Shown: positions 1-9,816, counted from the stretch's first letter. The stretch: 15,151 bases of DNA from Acanthaster planci (GCF_001949145.1 NW_019091377.1:1996933-2012083); one strand, 5' to 3'. A program made the numbers and translations. The notes: generated from the sequence alone by a model not told the origin.

Positions 1-77
1 GGGACTCAAACCCACGACCTCCTGCTTACTAGTGCAGATGTCTTAACCACTCGACCACCGAGCTTGCCGGGGTTGGC
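1..77 (-). repeat. tRNA-like SINE head or tRNA relic, cut by window edge
   Basis: Read on the minus strand, this carries both internal RNA polymerase III promoter boxes of a tRNA. An A box TGGTCGAGTGG fits the tRNA consensus at 57-47, and a B box GGTTTGAGTCC at 12-2 differs from GGTTCGANTCC at one base. Between them is an anticodon-like arm, CTGC...GCAG, whose loop has 8 bases instead of 7. The D-arm wording (CGAGTGGTTAAG) is like serine or leucine tRNAs, but the variable arm is short. The odd loop favours a tRNA-derived SINE or a tRNA pseudogene over a working tRNA. A SINE body would follow to the left, outside the window, so this cannot be settled here. Confidence 0.72.
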
Positions 78-2839
78 TGGCCGGTCCGAGTCAAATGAAG
101 CAGCGGGTACCGCGAACTATTTTGGGTACGGGCAAACCGTTAGATATAATTAACATCTCCCCAACGCAAAAATACATCTTGAAAATAGTTAACCAGCTAC
201 TTTATTATTATTCCCATAAAACAAAATTACTCCCAAAAAGTGATATTTCTGAACTAGGCTTTCAGCCATTGCTCATGTGGCAACTCTCAACTTTCTCAGG
301 CACTTAGGACCATGTTTTCAACTGTGTTTTTTAGCACTCTTCTCTTGGGAGTTGAACTTGGTAAAGGTTTACACAGTCTCACCACTTCAACAGATACTGC
401 AGGGGCACTTTTAATGCTAAAGCTAGCCACTGTTCTGCACTGAGCTTTGCATGCACAAGCTTGTGAAATACTACGCAGCGCATTCTTCCTTCGCACTGTT
501 GCTTTGTAGTCAGCTCCCCTGTGATCTGTACACGACAATCTGTAAAGGAGGAGTATTGTACGGGAACAAGACCTCATTGGAAATCGGAGCACCCAGCGAA
601 GTCCACGTCGTTGAAAAACAAATTTTGCTCGCAATCGTTGGTGGCTTCAAATCCCAGTGACTATGGCAAAATCAGGTGACCTACCCAAGGTCACCAAGTA
701 TCACCAGTATAAGTAACAGTATCACCCAGACTGCAAAGCTTGACACATTTGCTTTTATATATTCACTTGTCAGCTTATGGGGTAATGAAGGCTGTGAATT
801 ACAGTCAAATCAGGCAACCTTAAAAACCTTTAGTGCAATTATTTTTAGAAAAAATCGACATTTACAGCTAAAGGAAATAATGACGAAAGAAATAAATACC
901 TGTATAAGCCTATGGTGGAACCATAATAAAACCTACTGTACAAGAAACAAAACCACGCTTAAAATGAATTCAACGATAGTTAAATGGGTCAGAAACATCT
1001 GGAAAGCGCAGTGTTAAAAAAAATTCATCGCAGTAAAAAGTAACATTTTTAATACCTACATTACATGTACATGTATGCGGAAAGCTTCCACCACTATACT
1101 TTGGAAGGCCAGTGAAGTTCTACAATAAAATTTTTTTCCCTCCCAATTTTTAAACATATTTTCCGACCCGTATCATTCTCTCAAAGTGCATGGGAAAAAT
1201 TATGTCAATCTAAAACTCAATAAAATATAAGAAAGTGGTTTTGGACAGCATCAAAGCGAAAGAAACATGGGCTTCAAGAAAAAAAAGAGGGCTACCGACA
1301 AAGTATGAGTGGATGCTAAAGAAGTCAAAAGAATGTTTGAGAAGCCCGCATGAACAGCCCAGAAATGCCTGTGGTTTTATGAGCCACGAGCACCCAACAT
1401 ACTGGCCATAAAGAGATCAGAGTGGCGGTTAGCCCGTGAACCTCGCTTAGTCACTAGTTCGCTGACTCAGCGGACCTGGAAATTTAGCATTGTTAGATAA
1501 TGCAAATAAGCTTGCGGGGCTCACTGACGATCGGTTGCCGGAAGGCGGAGTTCACAGATGGTAAATTTTGACAAGAACCCTTAGGCACTGGAGATGTCGT
1601 CCTGTCGTCCTCAGGAAACTAATAAGAATTGTGTTCTGTAACCAAACACCCGGCTCAAAAACTGCCCAACCTCCATCTAAAAATCATTACCCACTCCCCA
1701 CCATAACATCAAAATATCATGACTTTCGATTTTGACATTTCTATAAATTCTCAGTTTCAGAAAATCATGACTAAAATGTGGTTTTCAGTCCAAAACTGTT
1801 TTAGAAAATAAAAACCACAAGTTTTGAAAAAAAAGTGCATCCCTCGCTAATAATTTTTCACCAAACCCGCACGCCTTTCAAAAGTAAAATCCGATATTCG
1901 CTGTCCACACCAACAAATAGCTGGTTTCCTCACATTTTTATGTGCAATAAGTACAGCTTTGATGTTGGTTACCAACTAAAATGTTAATGTACATGTATTA
2001 CGTTACGTGTGTGCATGTGGATCTTATCATGGTGTGTGGGGCCAAAGACGTGTAGCTCCGAATCGACATGACTGGTGGAAATTCCGCTTCCTCGGTTCTT
2101 ACATTTTGTAATTATTCTTTGTTACAAGTCTTTATTCATTAAACTGTATCTCACTTTCATAAACAAACTTTTTAAAACCAAATTCATGTAACAAAATGAT
2201 ACTATGTTCCTTTAAACAAAAAATTATGCACACTTGTAGTTGTACACATGTACGTTTTACATACGGTTGGTTGGTGATAAATACATCAAGCAGGACGGCA
2301 GCTTTCACACAAGACAAGGTCCGGATAATATAAGCTAATTTAGTAAGTCCCAAGGCCCTCGTATTAATGAGAGTCAACTGTAGAGAGTTCTAGAGTTATA
2401 GTTATGTTATTTATTAGCTGTTGTTGAGAACTTTGGATTCTGAATTTTCATGATTTCAGGGTATTAATCGTCCCTACATTAGTACAAGTACTTGTTTGTT
2501 GAGCTCTCCAGCTCTTTCTAATTTACTTAATTTAAGGATCTACCTAGCAGGGAGGATATGTTGCAGTACTGTATTGTGCACTCAGATTATATTTCAAGTA
2601 TTATTAGTTTATTGATTTAGTCACAAATATAATTTTTCAACCTGTTCCAAAGATTTATTATTGTTAAAATATTTAACTTCCACAGTTCATCGCATCGAAT
2701 AAAGTGTTTTACGGAAACTGACCTCTGGCCGAGCATTCTATGTTTGAAGTGGTTGAAGCTCGCTGGCGAATCCAAGTTATCGCTCCCAGCTACACTTGTG
2801 TGAAACCAGTACATGGGTGATGAGATGAACTCTGCAATG
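78..2839. other. Non-coding, AT-rich stretch; probably SLC35A5-like intron 2
   Basis: No exon or recognisable protein was found on either strand. The open frames here, such as one on the minus strand at 296-634, have no recognisable domain and no fitting splice context. If the minus-strand transporter gene continues left of the window, this is inside its second intron. Small features seen: an exact TGTCGTCC doublet at 1595-1610, a TACATGTACATGTA palindrome at 1062-1075, and a Maf/AP-1-like palindrome at 1460-1472. Otherwise it is unremarkable. Confidence 0.5.
1460..1472. promoter_or_regulatory. Palindrome with T-MARE / AP-1 core
   Basis: CGCTGACTCAGCG is a perfect palindrome around one central base. 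Its 11-base core GCTGACTCAGC is the core of the T-type Maf recognition element, and the centre TGACTCA is an AP-1 site. Small Maf/CNC (Nrf) and AP-1 proteins bind such sites in animals. The outermost bases are C/G rather than the preferred T/A. A match of this length may occur by chance; function is inferred from sequence only. Confidence 0.3.
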
Positions 2840-2840
2840 C

Positions 2841-3293
2841 TCATGTTTTGTTTTTGAAAGCACTCCTGTGATCAGGGATGTCAGAGGAATTGTATATGCA
2901 AACATTCCGGTCTACGGGATTGACAGAGCATCGGTGTGCCATGCCCAAGAATTGGGATGTCTGTCTGGTGTGGGGGGAGGAGGTGCTAATGAATTCCAGA
3001 TCATAGCCAAACTGAATTGTTTGGAGCACCCACTGGATGGAGAACGTCCAGTACCAGGACCCTTGGAAAGATTGAAGGTGGCCACCCACAGGTCTGAGAG
3101 TTGGGGATGGCCAAGGCTCTAGAAATTCAGCGGTGCCAACCCCCAGAGAACTGAGAGGCCGCTGGCTTGTATGACTGGCCACTCGGGCAGGAGGGTTGGC
3201 CATAGTGTCAGTGAGAGGTATCTGCCACCGTTCGTGTATTGACCACAGCAGAAGCACAATGGCCAAAAGGCCTAACCCAGCAGGACCTCGCAC
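2841..3293 (-). pseudogene. Start of DIRS/Gypsy-like RT ORF, truncated
   Basis: A 150-codon open frame on the minus strand. Its middle, about 3100-2960, has the wording found just before the reverse transcriptase core of DIRS-type elements: a RPVGGHLQSFQ segment, then WVLQTIQFGYDLEFIST. The GY-LEF-ST block also occurs, diverged, in the RT relic at 9060 (GYSLEVTSTPP), which supports the assignment. The expected basic/proline segment and the catalytic RT domains do not follow, so the copy is cut off near 2940. What the N-terminal third encodes is unclear. It lies just after the ORF1-like relic on the same strand, in the order expected for such an element. This and the 9 kb relic cannot be two halves of one intact element because both contain the same block. 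Confidence 0.5.
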
Positions 3294-3379
3294 GGTGTCC
3301 AGCCGGAGGCTAGAGGGGTTTCAATCTGCAAGGTTTTGTCTGATCTGGACCGAATTTTGATGCTGCCTTACAGAGATTT

Positions 3380-4290
3380 ACATGTATCCTGCATTGATGC
3401 CTTTTGCTTTGGCCTCCATTATTTCCTGGCATTTGCCAGCGAAGAGGTCTGGCCCCATCAAGGGGAGAGCTTCAAGATGCTTTCTGGCTCCTTCAGATGA
3501 AAGGAAGAGGGCATGTAAAACATTCCTCTATCGACAGGAAGTCATGAGTGTTGAGATGCACATGAACTGCTGACAGAGTTGTTGCGATAGCAAAAGGTCG
3601 CAAACAGCATATCAGTGGGAATGGCAGTGCCAACCTCGCAGCCCCTGACAAGATATTCAGACAGCAGGAGCATGAAGGACGTAACACGCATACTAAATCT
3701 AGAGGCCCAGTCAGCTTCTGGAGGACAGTCACCAGCTTGTTTTTTGGTAGGGTCAACAAACAGTTTACAGGATGAGCCAGATGCACTTCCTTGTGCAGCC
3801 AGTTTATCTTTAGCCGTGTCCGGTACTAAAGAGACCATCATGTAATCATCAAAATCTTTCAGCGGAAAGCGAAAGAAAGCATTGGTTTATCAAATGCTGC
3901 CAACTTTCATGGTTGGCAGTATTCTGAGTATGCTTGACAAAAAATTGGTCTAGTGGATGGACCAGAAAGAGCTTAGAGGGTCCTGCAGGTACCTTCATGG
4001 CCGTGTGTTGTTTGAAGGATTGTTGAGAAACAGGATCAGGTTCTGGTACAGTTGACTCCGGGAGACCTTCAACGAGATCATGTCACATTGGACCAAATAG
4101 AATTATGTTTCCCAGGGGGACAGATCCTGCATATCCGTGGTATCATTCCCATTGACATCTGAGGAATGGTTCGATTGGGAGGGTCATGGTGATCCCATCA
4201 TTGAAGTTTCAACCTGTAAATTGGGATCTCGGGGTTGGCAGTAGTCACCATCTCCAGCATTGGATTTTATCTGAGTCAGAAAAATGTGCC
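3380..4290 (-). pseudogene. Broken ORF1 (gag-like) of a DIRS/Gypsy-type retroelement
   Basis: Successive minus-strand frames read like one protein broken by small frameshifts. The likely N-terminus is acidic and serine-rich (about 4290-4098). A segment with LVEGLPESTVPEPDP begins near 4076. From about 3880 to 3542 there is an open frame containing FPLKDFDDYMMVSLVPDTAK and a PTKKQ stretch. A third frame covers about 3600-3493. The last piece, PDLFAGKCQEIMEAKAKG, ends at a stop near 3380. The last segment resembles the LFG/LFAG-containing end of ORF1 proteins in DIRS-type elements. Position directly upstream of the RT-ORF start (3293-2841, same strand) fits ORF1 followed by ORF2. At least three frame changes make it non-functional. 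The family assignment rests on context and short motif likeness, so it is moderate at best; a host exon relic is the alternative. Confidence 0.45.
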
Positions 4291-4299
4291 ATGGGTGGA

Positions 4300-5206
4300 T
4301 AGAAACTACCGGGGGTGAATCAGGAGGGCAACCAGGGCTTGAAGTAAGTATTGTTGGTCTGGATGAATCCACCCCGGGTTATGTATGCCTGATGTCAAGT
4401 CACATCGTGTCGGGGGACACTGCGATGCCAGGGCAAGTTTGTATACGCCCAGAGCGAACCCATCATGCAGAGCGTGATGACCCAAGCTGGGGGCGAACTT
4501 TTTTTTCCCCCAACACAAAATGTATTTATGAATTACTATGAAAGTGTGATAATGGTTTTAAACAGAGTAGTTTACAACTGCCGCATCACAGGTTTATTCC
4601 CTTACCAGTATTAAGATGTTTATACAGAGCAAAATGCTGCCACAACACTGGCTAAAAATCTGCAATGTAAATGTAAAGTAAATACTCCACCTTACAATAC
4701 GCTCCAAATCATGAAAAAACTGATAACATCAATTATGAACATGACAAAATTCATCAGCTGTGTTACAGATCTCTCTATTACTCTATGGTTTACAGTAATA
4801 ACACCCACTGGTGTCAGGTTTTGCTCCAAAAGGTGCATTTTCCCGATTACTTTTAAAGAGAGCTGTACTTTCATTCACTGTACGTTAATACACCCATGTT
4901 CATTTTTAATATTTTAGTAAATGTTGCTGCATGCGACTTTTAAACTTAGTGAATTAGTATCTTTCTTCTGAACTGACAGCTAGCCATACTAATTACCATA
5001 TAGAAAAATGTCCATTCCTCTCTTCATACATGTAGCTCTGTTAGCCTATTTGAAGTAATGACAGACACAGTAGGAGGGGCTTATTTAAAGTGGGTAATTT
5101 TTGAGAAAACTCAAAAGATTTTACCACCAACCAAATAGTGCCCCCCCAACTGTGTCTGCCATATTTCAAATAATGCTCTCATGCAGTCCACTGTTTATTT
5201 GCATAC
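4300..5206. other. Non-coding stretch, probably intron 2 next to exon 2
   Basis: No exon or repeat family recognised. The two opposed frames at about 4284-4541 and 4306-4518 are mutual shadows. They may be the outer edge of the retroelement relic at 3380-4290, but I see no motif in them. The remainder to 5206 is AT-rich with no clear structure. Confidence 0.4.
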
Positions 5207-5305
5207 CTTTTGTGATGACATTCAGAGAAAGAATTGAGCAAACCAACAGTTTGATGATCTCAGCACACAAGTTGACCGCAACTGGTAGGTAGTCAAACCC
5301 GCCAT
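5207..5305 (-). CDS. SLC35A5: SLC35A5-like, second coding exon
   Basis: A 99-base exon: two bases completing a split codon, 32 codons, then one base (phase 1 to phase 1). The acceptor ends in TTTCTGGCTTAG and the donor begins GTATGC. It encodes GGFDYLPVAVNLCAEIIKLL followed by a hydrophobic stretch ending in SLNVITK. The YDYLP-type motif, then a helix with VN-C-E--KL, is diagnostic of SLC35A5 within the nucleotide-sugar transporter family; SLC35A1-A3 have a different word here. Family knowledge places this at the entry and body of transmembrane helix 2. In the genomic sequence the frame stays open for a stretch on both sides, but the splice signals and homology stop at these borders. Confidence 0.85.
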
Positions 5306-5471
5306 CTAAGCCAGAAAGTAAATACAGAAGTTCACAAGCAAGTGGTACAATTGCACAAGTATATTGAAATGAAATGGTCAAAGTCTTGCATGTACCTTTA
5401 TATGAAATAAAAAATAATTTAAAAAAATATCACAACGGGAAAAGCTACATGTGCACGTACTCCCGAACAGC

Positions 5472-5560
5472 AGTTGTGGGGATATGCATGTACACTTGAC
5501 ATTTCACCTATTTTGTGGGGACCGAGAACATTGTGGGGACTCAGAAGTATCCCCACAACT
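5472..5560. repeat. 13-bp inverted repeat with clustered TTGTGGGGA motifs
   Basis: AGTTGTGGGGATA at 5472-5484 is repeated exactly in inverted form at 5548-5560. Between the arms are two further direct copies of TTGTGGGGAC, at 5513-5522 and 5531-5540. That gives four copies of the core in 89 bases, three on one strand and one on the other. It lies in intron 1 about 170 bases upstream of exon 2 in the transcript direction. It could be a small foldback element or a cluster of binding sites; the sequence does not say which. Confidence 0.6.
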
Positions 5561-8239
5561 CGGTTCAAATTTCCCTAAAAAAAGAACTTGTCCCCTGAAC
5601 ACCGTGAATGCCTACCCATGTTTATGCACGCTGCACACACTGGCATAACAACGTAGGTTTCACTTGAAATCTGGTATGCTTAAATACCTCCATGTACTTA
5701 TAGTATTACTGTTATGTTCGCCCCTGGCAGTGTGAGTTGCGGTTGAATGTACATGTAGTATAGCGCCCCCCTCGTGGTCCGTGTGGTTTCTTCGCTTGAG
5801 CTACACAATTGTTCAGTCACGCCAAGCTTTAGTCCATTTTAGTGCCTGTCTTTCCATCATTTTTAGACCACTCTGTTCTGAGCGCCTTACACCAGAAGAC
5901 CACTGGGGAGTTTAAGATTCCATGTACATAACTGTGTTGGTGATCACTGATTGTTAATTGAAGAGTAATTTGTAGCCTGATTTTCAGTCACATTTTGCCG
6001 CCATGATGTCCCTCATTACATCAATAATTTTCTTGTGTCTTATGAAAATTTTCCCTGATTTTGAGCCTTAACCACTTCCTGCCAGGGGTTCCGGATCCCG
6101 AAACGTATGCTTTATATGCGTGGCCGGGTCTCCGAACTCGGACAAAGAGAACAGGGCCTTGTAACAAAAGACCATACTCGAAACAAAAGACCAGGCTGCT
6201 GGGCATTACCGATATTTTTTCACTCTAATGAAAGTTGAGATAATCCTGCCTTGTTTTGAAACAGTATACCAGGGTTTGGGGCATTTAGAGCAAGCGGATT
6301 ACCACCGGGGACAAAAGCGCTCCACCACCGCAGCGATGAGCCACACAGTACCGTTGCATGCTAATCTGGCCCCTATTGAAAAGAGGTCAGCAACGACTGA
6401 GCCAGGTTCGTGAACAAAATAAAGTTATATAACACTGCACAATCTGGGCTCTTTTTACAAGGCTGCAGACCTGGCTGAAATACTCAAGCGTCAATAGATT
6501 TTGTCTGTCAGGCCAGAATGGACACCAGACAGTCCTTCATGTGTTTGTAAATGTCCAGCAAATGAAGATAGGAATTTTTGAAAGAATTTTGAAAACAGAA
6601 AAAAAAATGATAAATATCCTGGCCCAGCATCATTAACATTGATAACTGCCCCTAAAATTTTCCAAAGTAGCAAGGCCAATTTTTCAGGGGATATGGTTCT
6701 AATGTTAAGTATTGTTTTCTGGTCAAGAAACAGTGGATATTTGGTCATTTTATATTTTAATATTGATGGCTATTGAATATTATGTCAGGAACTTAGTTCT
6801 TGTGTGCACCCGAGGCATGCCTAAGCACATGCACTAGCCATTTTTTCCACGATGTTATGAATATTCACGAGGTAGATTCCATATTTGGGATAAACTTTTC
6901 CTAATTTGGTAATTGCAGTTGTGCTGCAAGGTTTTCTGTGTATTTAGGAACTATGCCTTTTTCCTTATTTTAGGTTGCTGATTTCTGTATTCCAGACCTA
7001 CATGTATAGGCAGTTTGAGGACACTTCATCTTCTGGAGAGGACAGTTCTGTATAGTAATTTTCAAAGATTATCTGCTGTGATACTTAAAATCCCTTGGAG
7101 CTTTTTGAGACAATTCTATGCATTTACTTTTACGATGTTTCTTATTCATGTACTGGTTTGACTTTTTTGAGCTTTCAACTTTTCATTTATATTTTCGTAT
7201 TTTTAACTTTTTTTGTGTGTTTAATCTCTTGCCAACCTATGCAAATGCGTCCACATTGTGCTGAGAGTATTTTTTGGTATTTCTTTGTTTTTCAGTTTTA
7301 CCTGTCAAATAAAGGGTGCTCTTGGCACTCCATGTTCATCATAATTTCAAAATGAGCACTCTGATTGATCCAGAAGTTTTCAGGTTGGCAATTTCATAAT
7401 CAGATCACAAAACACAGGTGAAAGGTGTTTAAATTCGTTAGCAATTAACATGTCTCCTGAATAGGACAATAAATTAAATTTCTACTCCTGTGTCTGTTGT
7501 TAGATGTACTTTCAATGAAAAAATATAATGCCAATTTTCACATGTAAAGGTTGACAAAAGAACTTGTCGTTTTCAGATCCTTTTAAAACAAATTGTTCTT
7601 CTGGAAGTATCGTCAAAAAGAGTTCCAAAAAACATGTACACATACATGTCGTCACAACTGACTTTAGTAAGCTGCCGTTAAAACATTTTCTAATGGATAA
7701 ACCTTGAGGTACATGTACACTGTGCATGTGCATGGATGAATAGTATTTACATGTACAATGGCATGGAGACACTAGTTAGTGCATTAAGATACACATGTAT
7801 ATTACAAATGTAATTCAAACAATATTCCGGTCACTAATAGCACAATAACAGGATTTACTGTATTTTCCCTCAATTTTTGTGGTTTCTGCTAGCCTTGGTC
7901 AAGGCGTTCATCATTCCTTGCAGCACAGCACGCACTGGCCGCTCAGTGACCTACATGTAATATGTACCTGCACGGATACGTACATGTACTACCTACACAC
8001 AATGTACATTGTACATTACAAAATCAAGGCAAAGAGCAACCTCATGCGGCCTAAGGAACACGCAAATCATTTGAACCAGGACGAACGCCTTGGTGCAACC
8101 ATCCACGAAAGTTTATGTTTTTCTTTACTCTGCGCTACATTTCTAGTGCATGACCTTGTATGCGAATATGAACAGATGGCAGACCTTCCAAGATGACAGC
8201 ACCACGACGAGTTGTCTTGTTGCTTGATTTGCACTGCAG
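5561..8239. other. Intron 1, part without recognised genes
   Basis: No exon, RNA gene or protein relic recognised. The sequence is AT-rich with scattered ACATGTAC palindromes (for example 7710-7719 and 7981-7990). Open frames in this part are short and lack domain-like content. A C-rich word at 5763-5778 resembles a CTCF site but carries an extra base. Confidence 0.5.
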
Positions 8240-8350
8240 ATAAATTAATGTTGGGTGATTTTCGTGCCAAGCAGCAGCAAGCCTTAGAATACTCTCAGCA
8301 GGTCATAAGATTTTCGTGACTTTGCCCACAGGCTACGGGAAATTCCTCAC
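8240..8350 (+). pseudogene. RecQ-type DNA helicase fragment (Walker A)
   Basis: The plus strand encodes a short RecQ-like helicase start: GDFRAKQQQALE, then after a frameshift near 8290, ILSAGHKIFVTLPTGYGKF. The first part fits motif 0 of RecQ helicases (F-R--Q--A), which contacts the ATP adenine. The second is motif I, the Walker A loop, usually LPTGYGKS; here Ser is replaced by Phe at about 8342-8344. A CAG ending at 8239 after a T-rich run resembles a splice acceptor, so this may derive from an exon. It stops abruptly at about 8350, where the inverted RT relic begins. Frameshift, altered Walker residue and truncation mark it as a dead fragment. Intact relatives, whether a host gene family or helicase-bearing mobile DNA, are not visible here. 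Confidence 0.6.
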
Positions 8351-9090
8351 TCACATTAACTGTGAGGGTTGGGTCTACTAGAGAATACCCCTATCGAGTT
8401 CTGATCCGAGGTAAGTCGGGGACTGAGATGGAGACAGTCTTGACTTTTCTCAATTGATGATGAAGCCCAGGCGAGAAGAAATGTTGTAGGTTAGAAGAGT
8501 TGATGCTATTTTCTCTTGTAAGGTACGACCTACGATTTGCATGTGGTCCAGGTACTGGAAGCTCAGCACGTCCAGCTGATGTAGATGGGCAGCGACAGTC
8601 CTCGCACCATGGGTGAAGAACCTGAGGGATGTCAAAGACCGAAAGGTAGGGCCCAAAATTCATATACTTGACTCTTGTACATGAAGTGGAGAAACTTGCG
8701 ATCCATCTTGTGGATAGGAATGTGAAGATATGCATCCCGGAAGTCGACTGTCAAAGCCCACGATGGCATTGGGATGGAGCATATTACTGTCAGTATGGTT
8801 TCCATCCTGAATTTCTTGGGCTGGATGTACTTGTTGAGTGGCTTGAGATTGATTATTGGTCACCACTTGTCAGTCCCCTTCTTGGGGGTAAGAAAGAAGG
8901 TTGACAGAAAACCATCTGTCATGCAGTTGGGATGGACGTAACTGATGGCATGCTTCTGGAGCAGGGAGTGAAGTTTGGCCTCCAGGGCCAGGCATTTGTC
9001 TCTCTTGCGTGGCACCGGGGTCGAACATAACACCTTGGACGGAGGGGTACTTGTGACCTCGAGGGAGTAGCCATGAGCAATAGTTGCTGG
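8346..9090 (-). pseudogene. DIRS-type retrotransposon reverse transcriptase, decayed
   Basis: The minus strand reads through the RT domain in order. It has GYSLEVTSTPP (about 9075-9040), LALEAKLHSLLQKHAISYV, FLSTFFLTPKKGTDKW, PIINLKPLNKYI, VDFRDAYLHIPIHKMDRKF (motif A, about 8750), VYEFWALPFGL (motif B region), then in another frame TVAAHLHQLDVLSFQYLDHM (motif C) and TYLGSELDRGIL near 8400. Lesions are visible: an in-frame TGA at 8860-8862 replacing a likely Arg codon, a frameshift near 8632-8641, a TGA at 8450-8452, and stops near 8360-8366. The catalytic YLDD motif is YLDH (8540-8554), so the second metal-binding Asp is lost. The wording matches DIRS/Ngaro-like tyrosine-recombinase elements more than vertebrate-type LTR elements, but a Gypsy relative cannot be excluded. 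Confidence 0.85.
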
Positions 9091-9318
9091 GGGCCTCCCT
9101 CCCTCCTCACCAGATCTCGGGAACCTGGCGCCCTGCCTTCCAGGTGAATCACATCAATGTCTTGGAGCTTCAGGCGCTATTCCACGCTCTGCAACGCTTC
9201 CTACCATACGTCAAAGGAAAAAATGTCCTGGTTCGCTTGGACAATTCTACATCCGTGGCGTACATCGATCACCAGGGCGACACTAGATTGGCTTCACTTA
9301 TCAGGAGAATCTCTCATT
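9076..9318 (+). pseudogene. DIRS-type retrotransposon RNase H domain, decayed
   Basis: The plus strand encodes GASLPPHQISGTWRPAFQ, then HINVLELQALFHALQRFLP, then NVLVRLDNSTSVAYIDHQG, ending at TGA 9318. This is the RNase H domain that follows RT in DIRS-type polyproteins. It shows the catalytic Glu in LELQA and the Asp in RLDN. The first-Asp region is reduced to a frameshifted trace, SNSCWG, at 9076-9090. In an intact element it would sit downstream of the RT on the same strand. Here the neighbouring RT lies on the opposite strand, with its N-terminal end touching this domain. No tyrosine recombinase was seen to the right. It is truncated and non-functional. Confidence 0.82.
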
Positions 9319-9816
9319 GATATTGTTGTATTTATCTGCCAGAGGTTATATATACAGGAAAGCAAACAGCACCACCAGGCGAAAGCCTAGAAAAACACAA
9401 ATACGAAAACTAGGTCGATATAAAGGTCAGTCTGCCTCCTGCACAAGACTGAAAAAGGAATGGCAAATATATCTATACAAGGGAAAACGGTCTTACCATT
9501 CACGAGAACAAGAATGAACAAACAAACAAGGTGATAGAGAAATAACACCGAAAACACAAGTAGCGAAGGAAAAACACTCGAAATTTTCGGAGCCAAACCA
9601 GTAACATGTCTGATAGTAATGGCACTAAAAACAGAGAGGAAGAACACGGTGGCCGCCTTCGCGGGAGTTGAGCGAGTTAGGGCGCCCACTGCTGGTGATC
9701 GAGAATTTAGTGAATAGAAGTAATGGACTAGGAAATAATGCATATGTATTGGTAATCTGTACATCATGGCTAGCTTTCAGGAGAAAAAGTCTAAACTGCA
9801 AGGTAATGTTTTGTTC
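9319..9816. other. Intron 1, between RNase H relic and hAT element
   Basis: No gene recognised. The open frames here are low in domain content and overlap each other. A GC-rich patch at about 9650-9700 contains GCGCCCACTGCTGG (9682-9695), one mismatch from a common CTCF core. The 8 bases TTTTGTTC at 9809-9816 are the left target duplication of the hAT-like element. Confidence 0.5.

Noticed and set aside
296-634. 112-codon minus-strand open frame
   Set aside because: No recognisable domain, no convincing splice sites, basic and Cys/Arg-rich composition typical of chance frames, and an overlapping frame on the other strand.
2617-2844. Minus-strand frame with LGQRSVSV and LWKL wording, reminiscent of the tail of LINE reverse transcriptases
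   Set aside because: Only a few residues agree, spacing is wrong, and no RT core or matching neighbour was found. Chance likeness is more likely.
5763-5778. GCGCCCCCCTCGTGG as a CTCF site
   Set aside because: It has one base too many between the C-run and GTGG, so it does not fit the motif register.
7879-8196. 105-codon plus-strand frame just upstream of the helicase fragment
   Set aside because: No motif linked it to RecQ helicases, and the acceptor-like site at 8239 suggests the region before it is not coding.
2841-9090. One single retroelement split between the 3-4 kb and 8-9 kb relics
   Set aside because: Both relics contain the GY-LE-ST block that precedes RT, and the order on the minus strand is wrong for one split element; they are separate copies.
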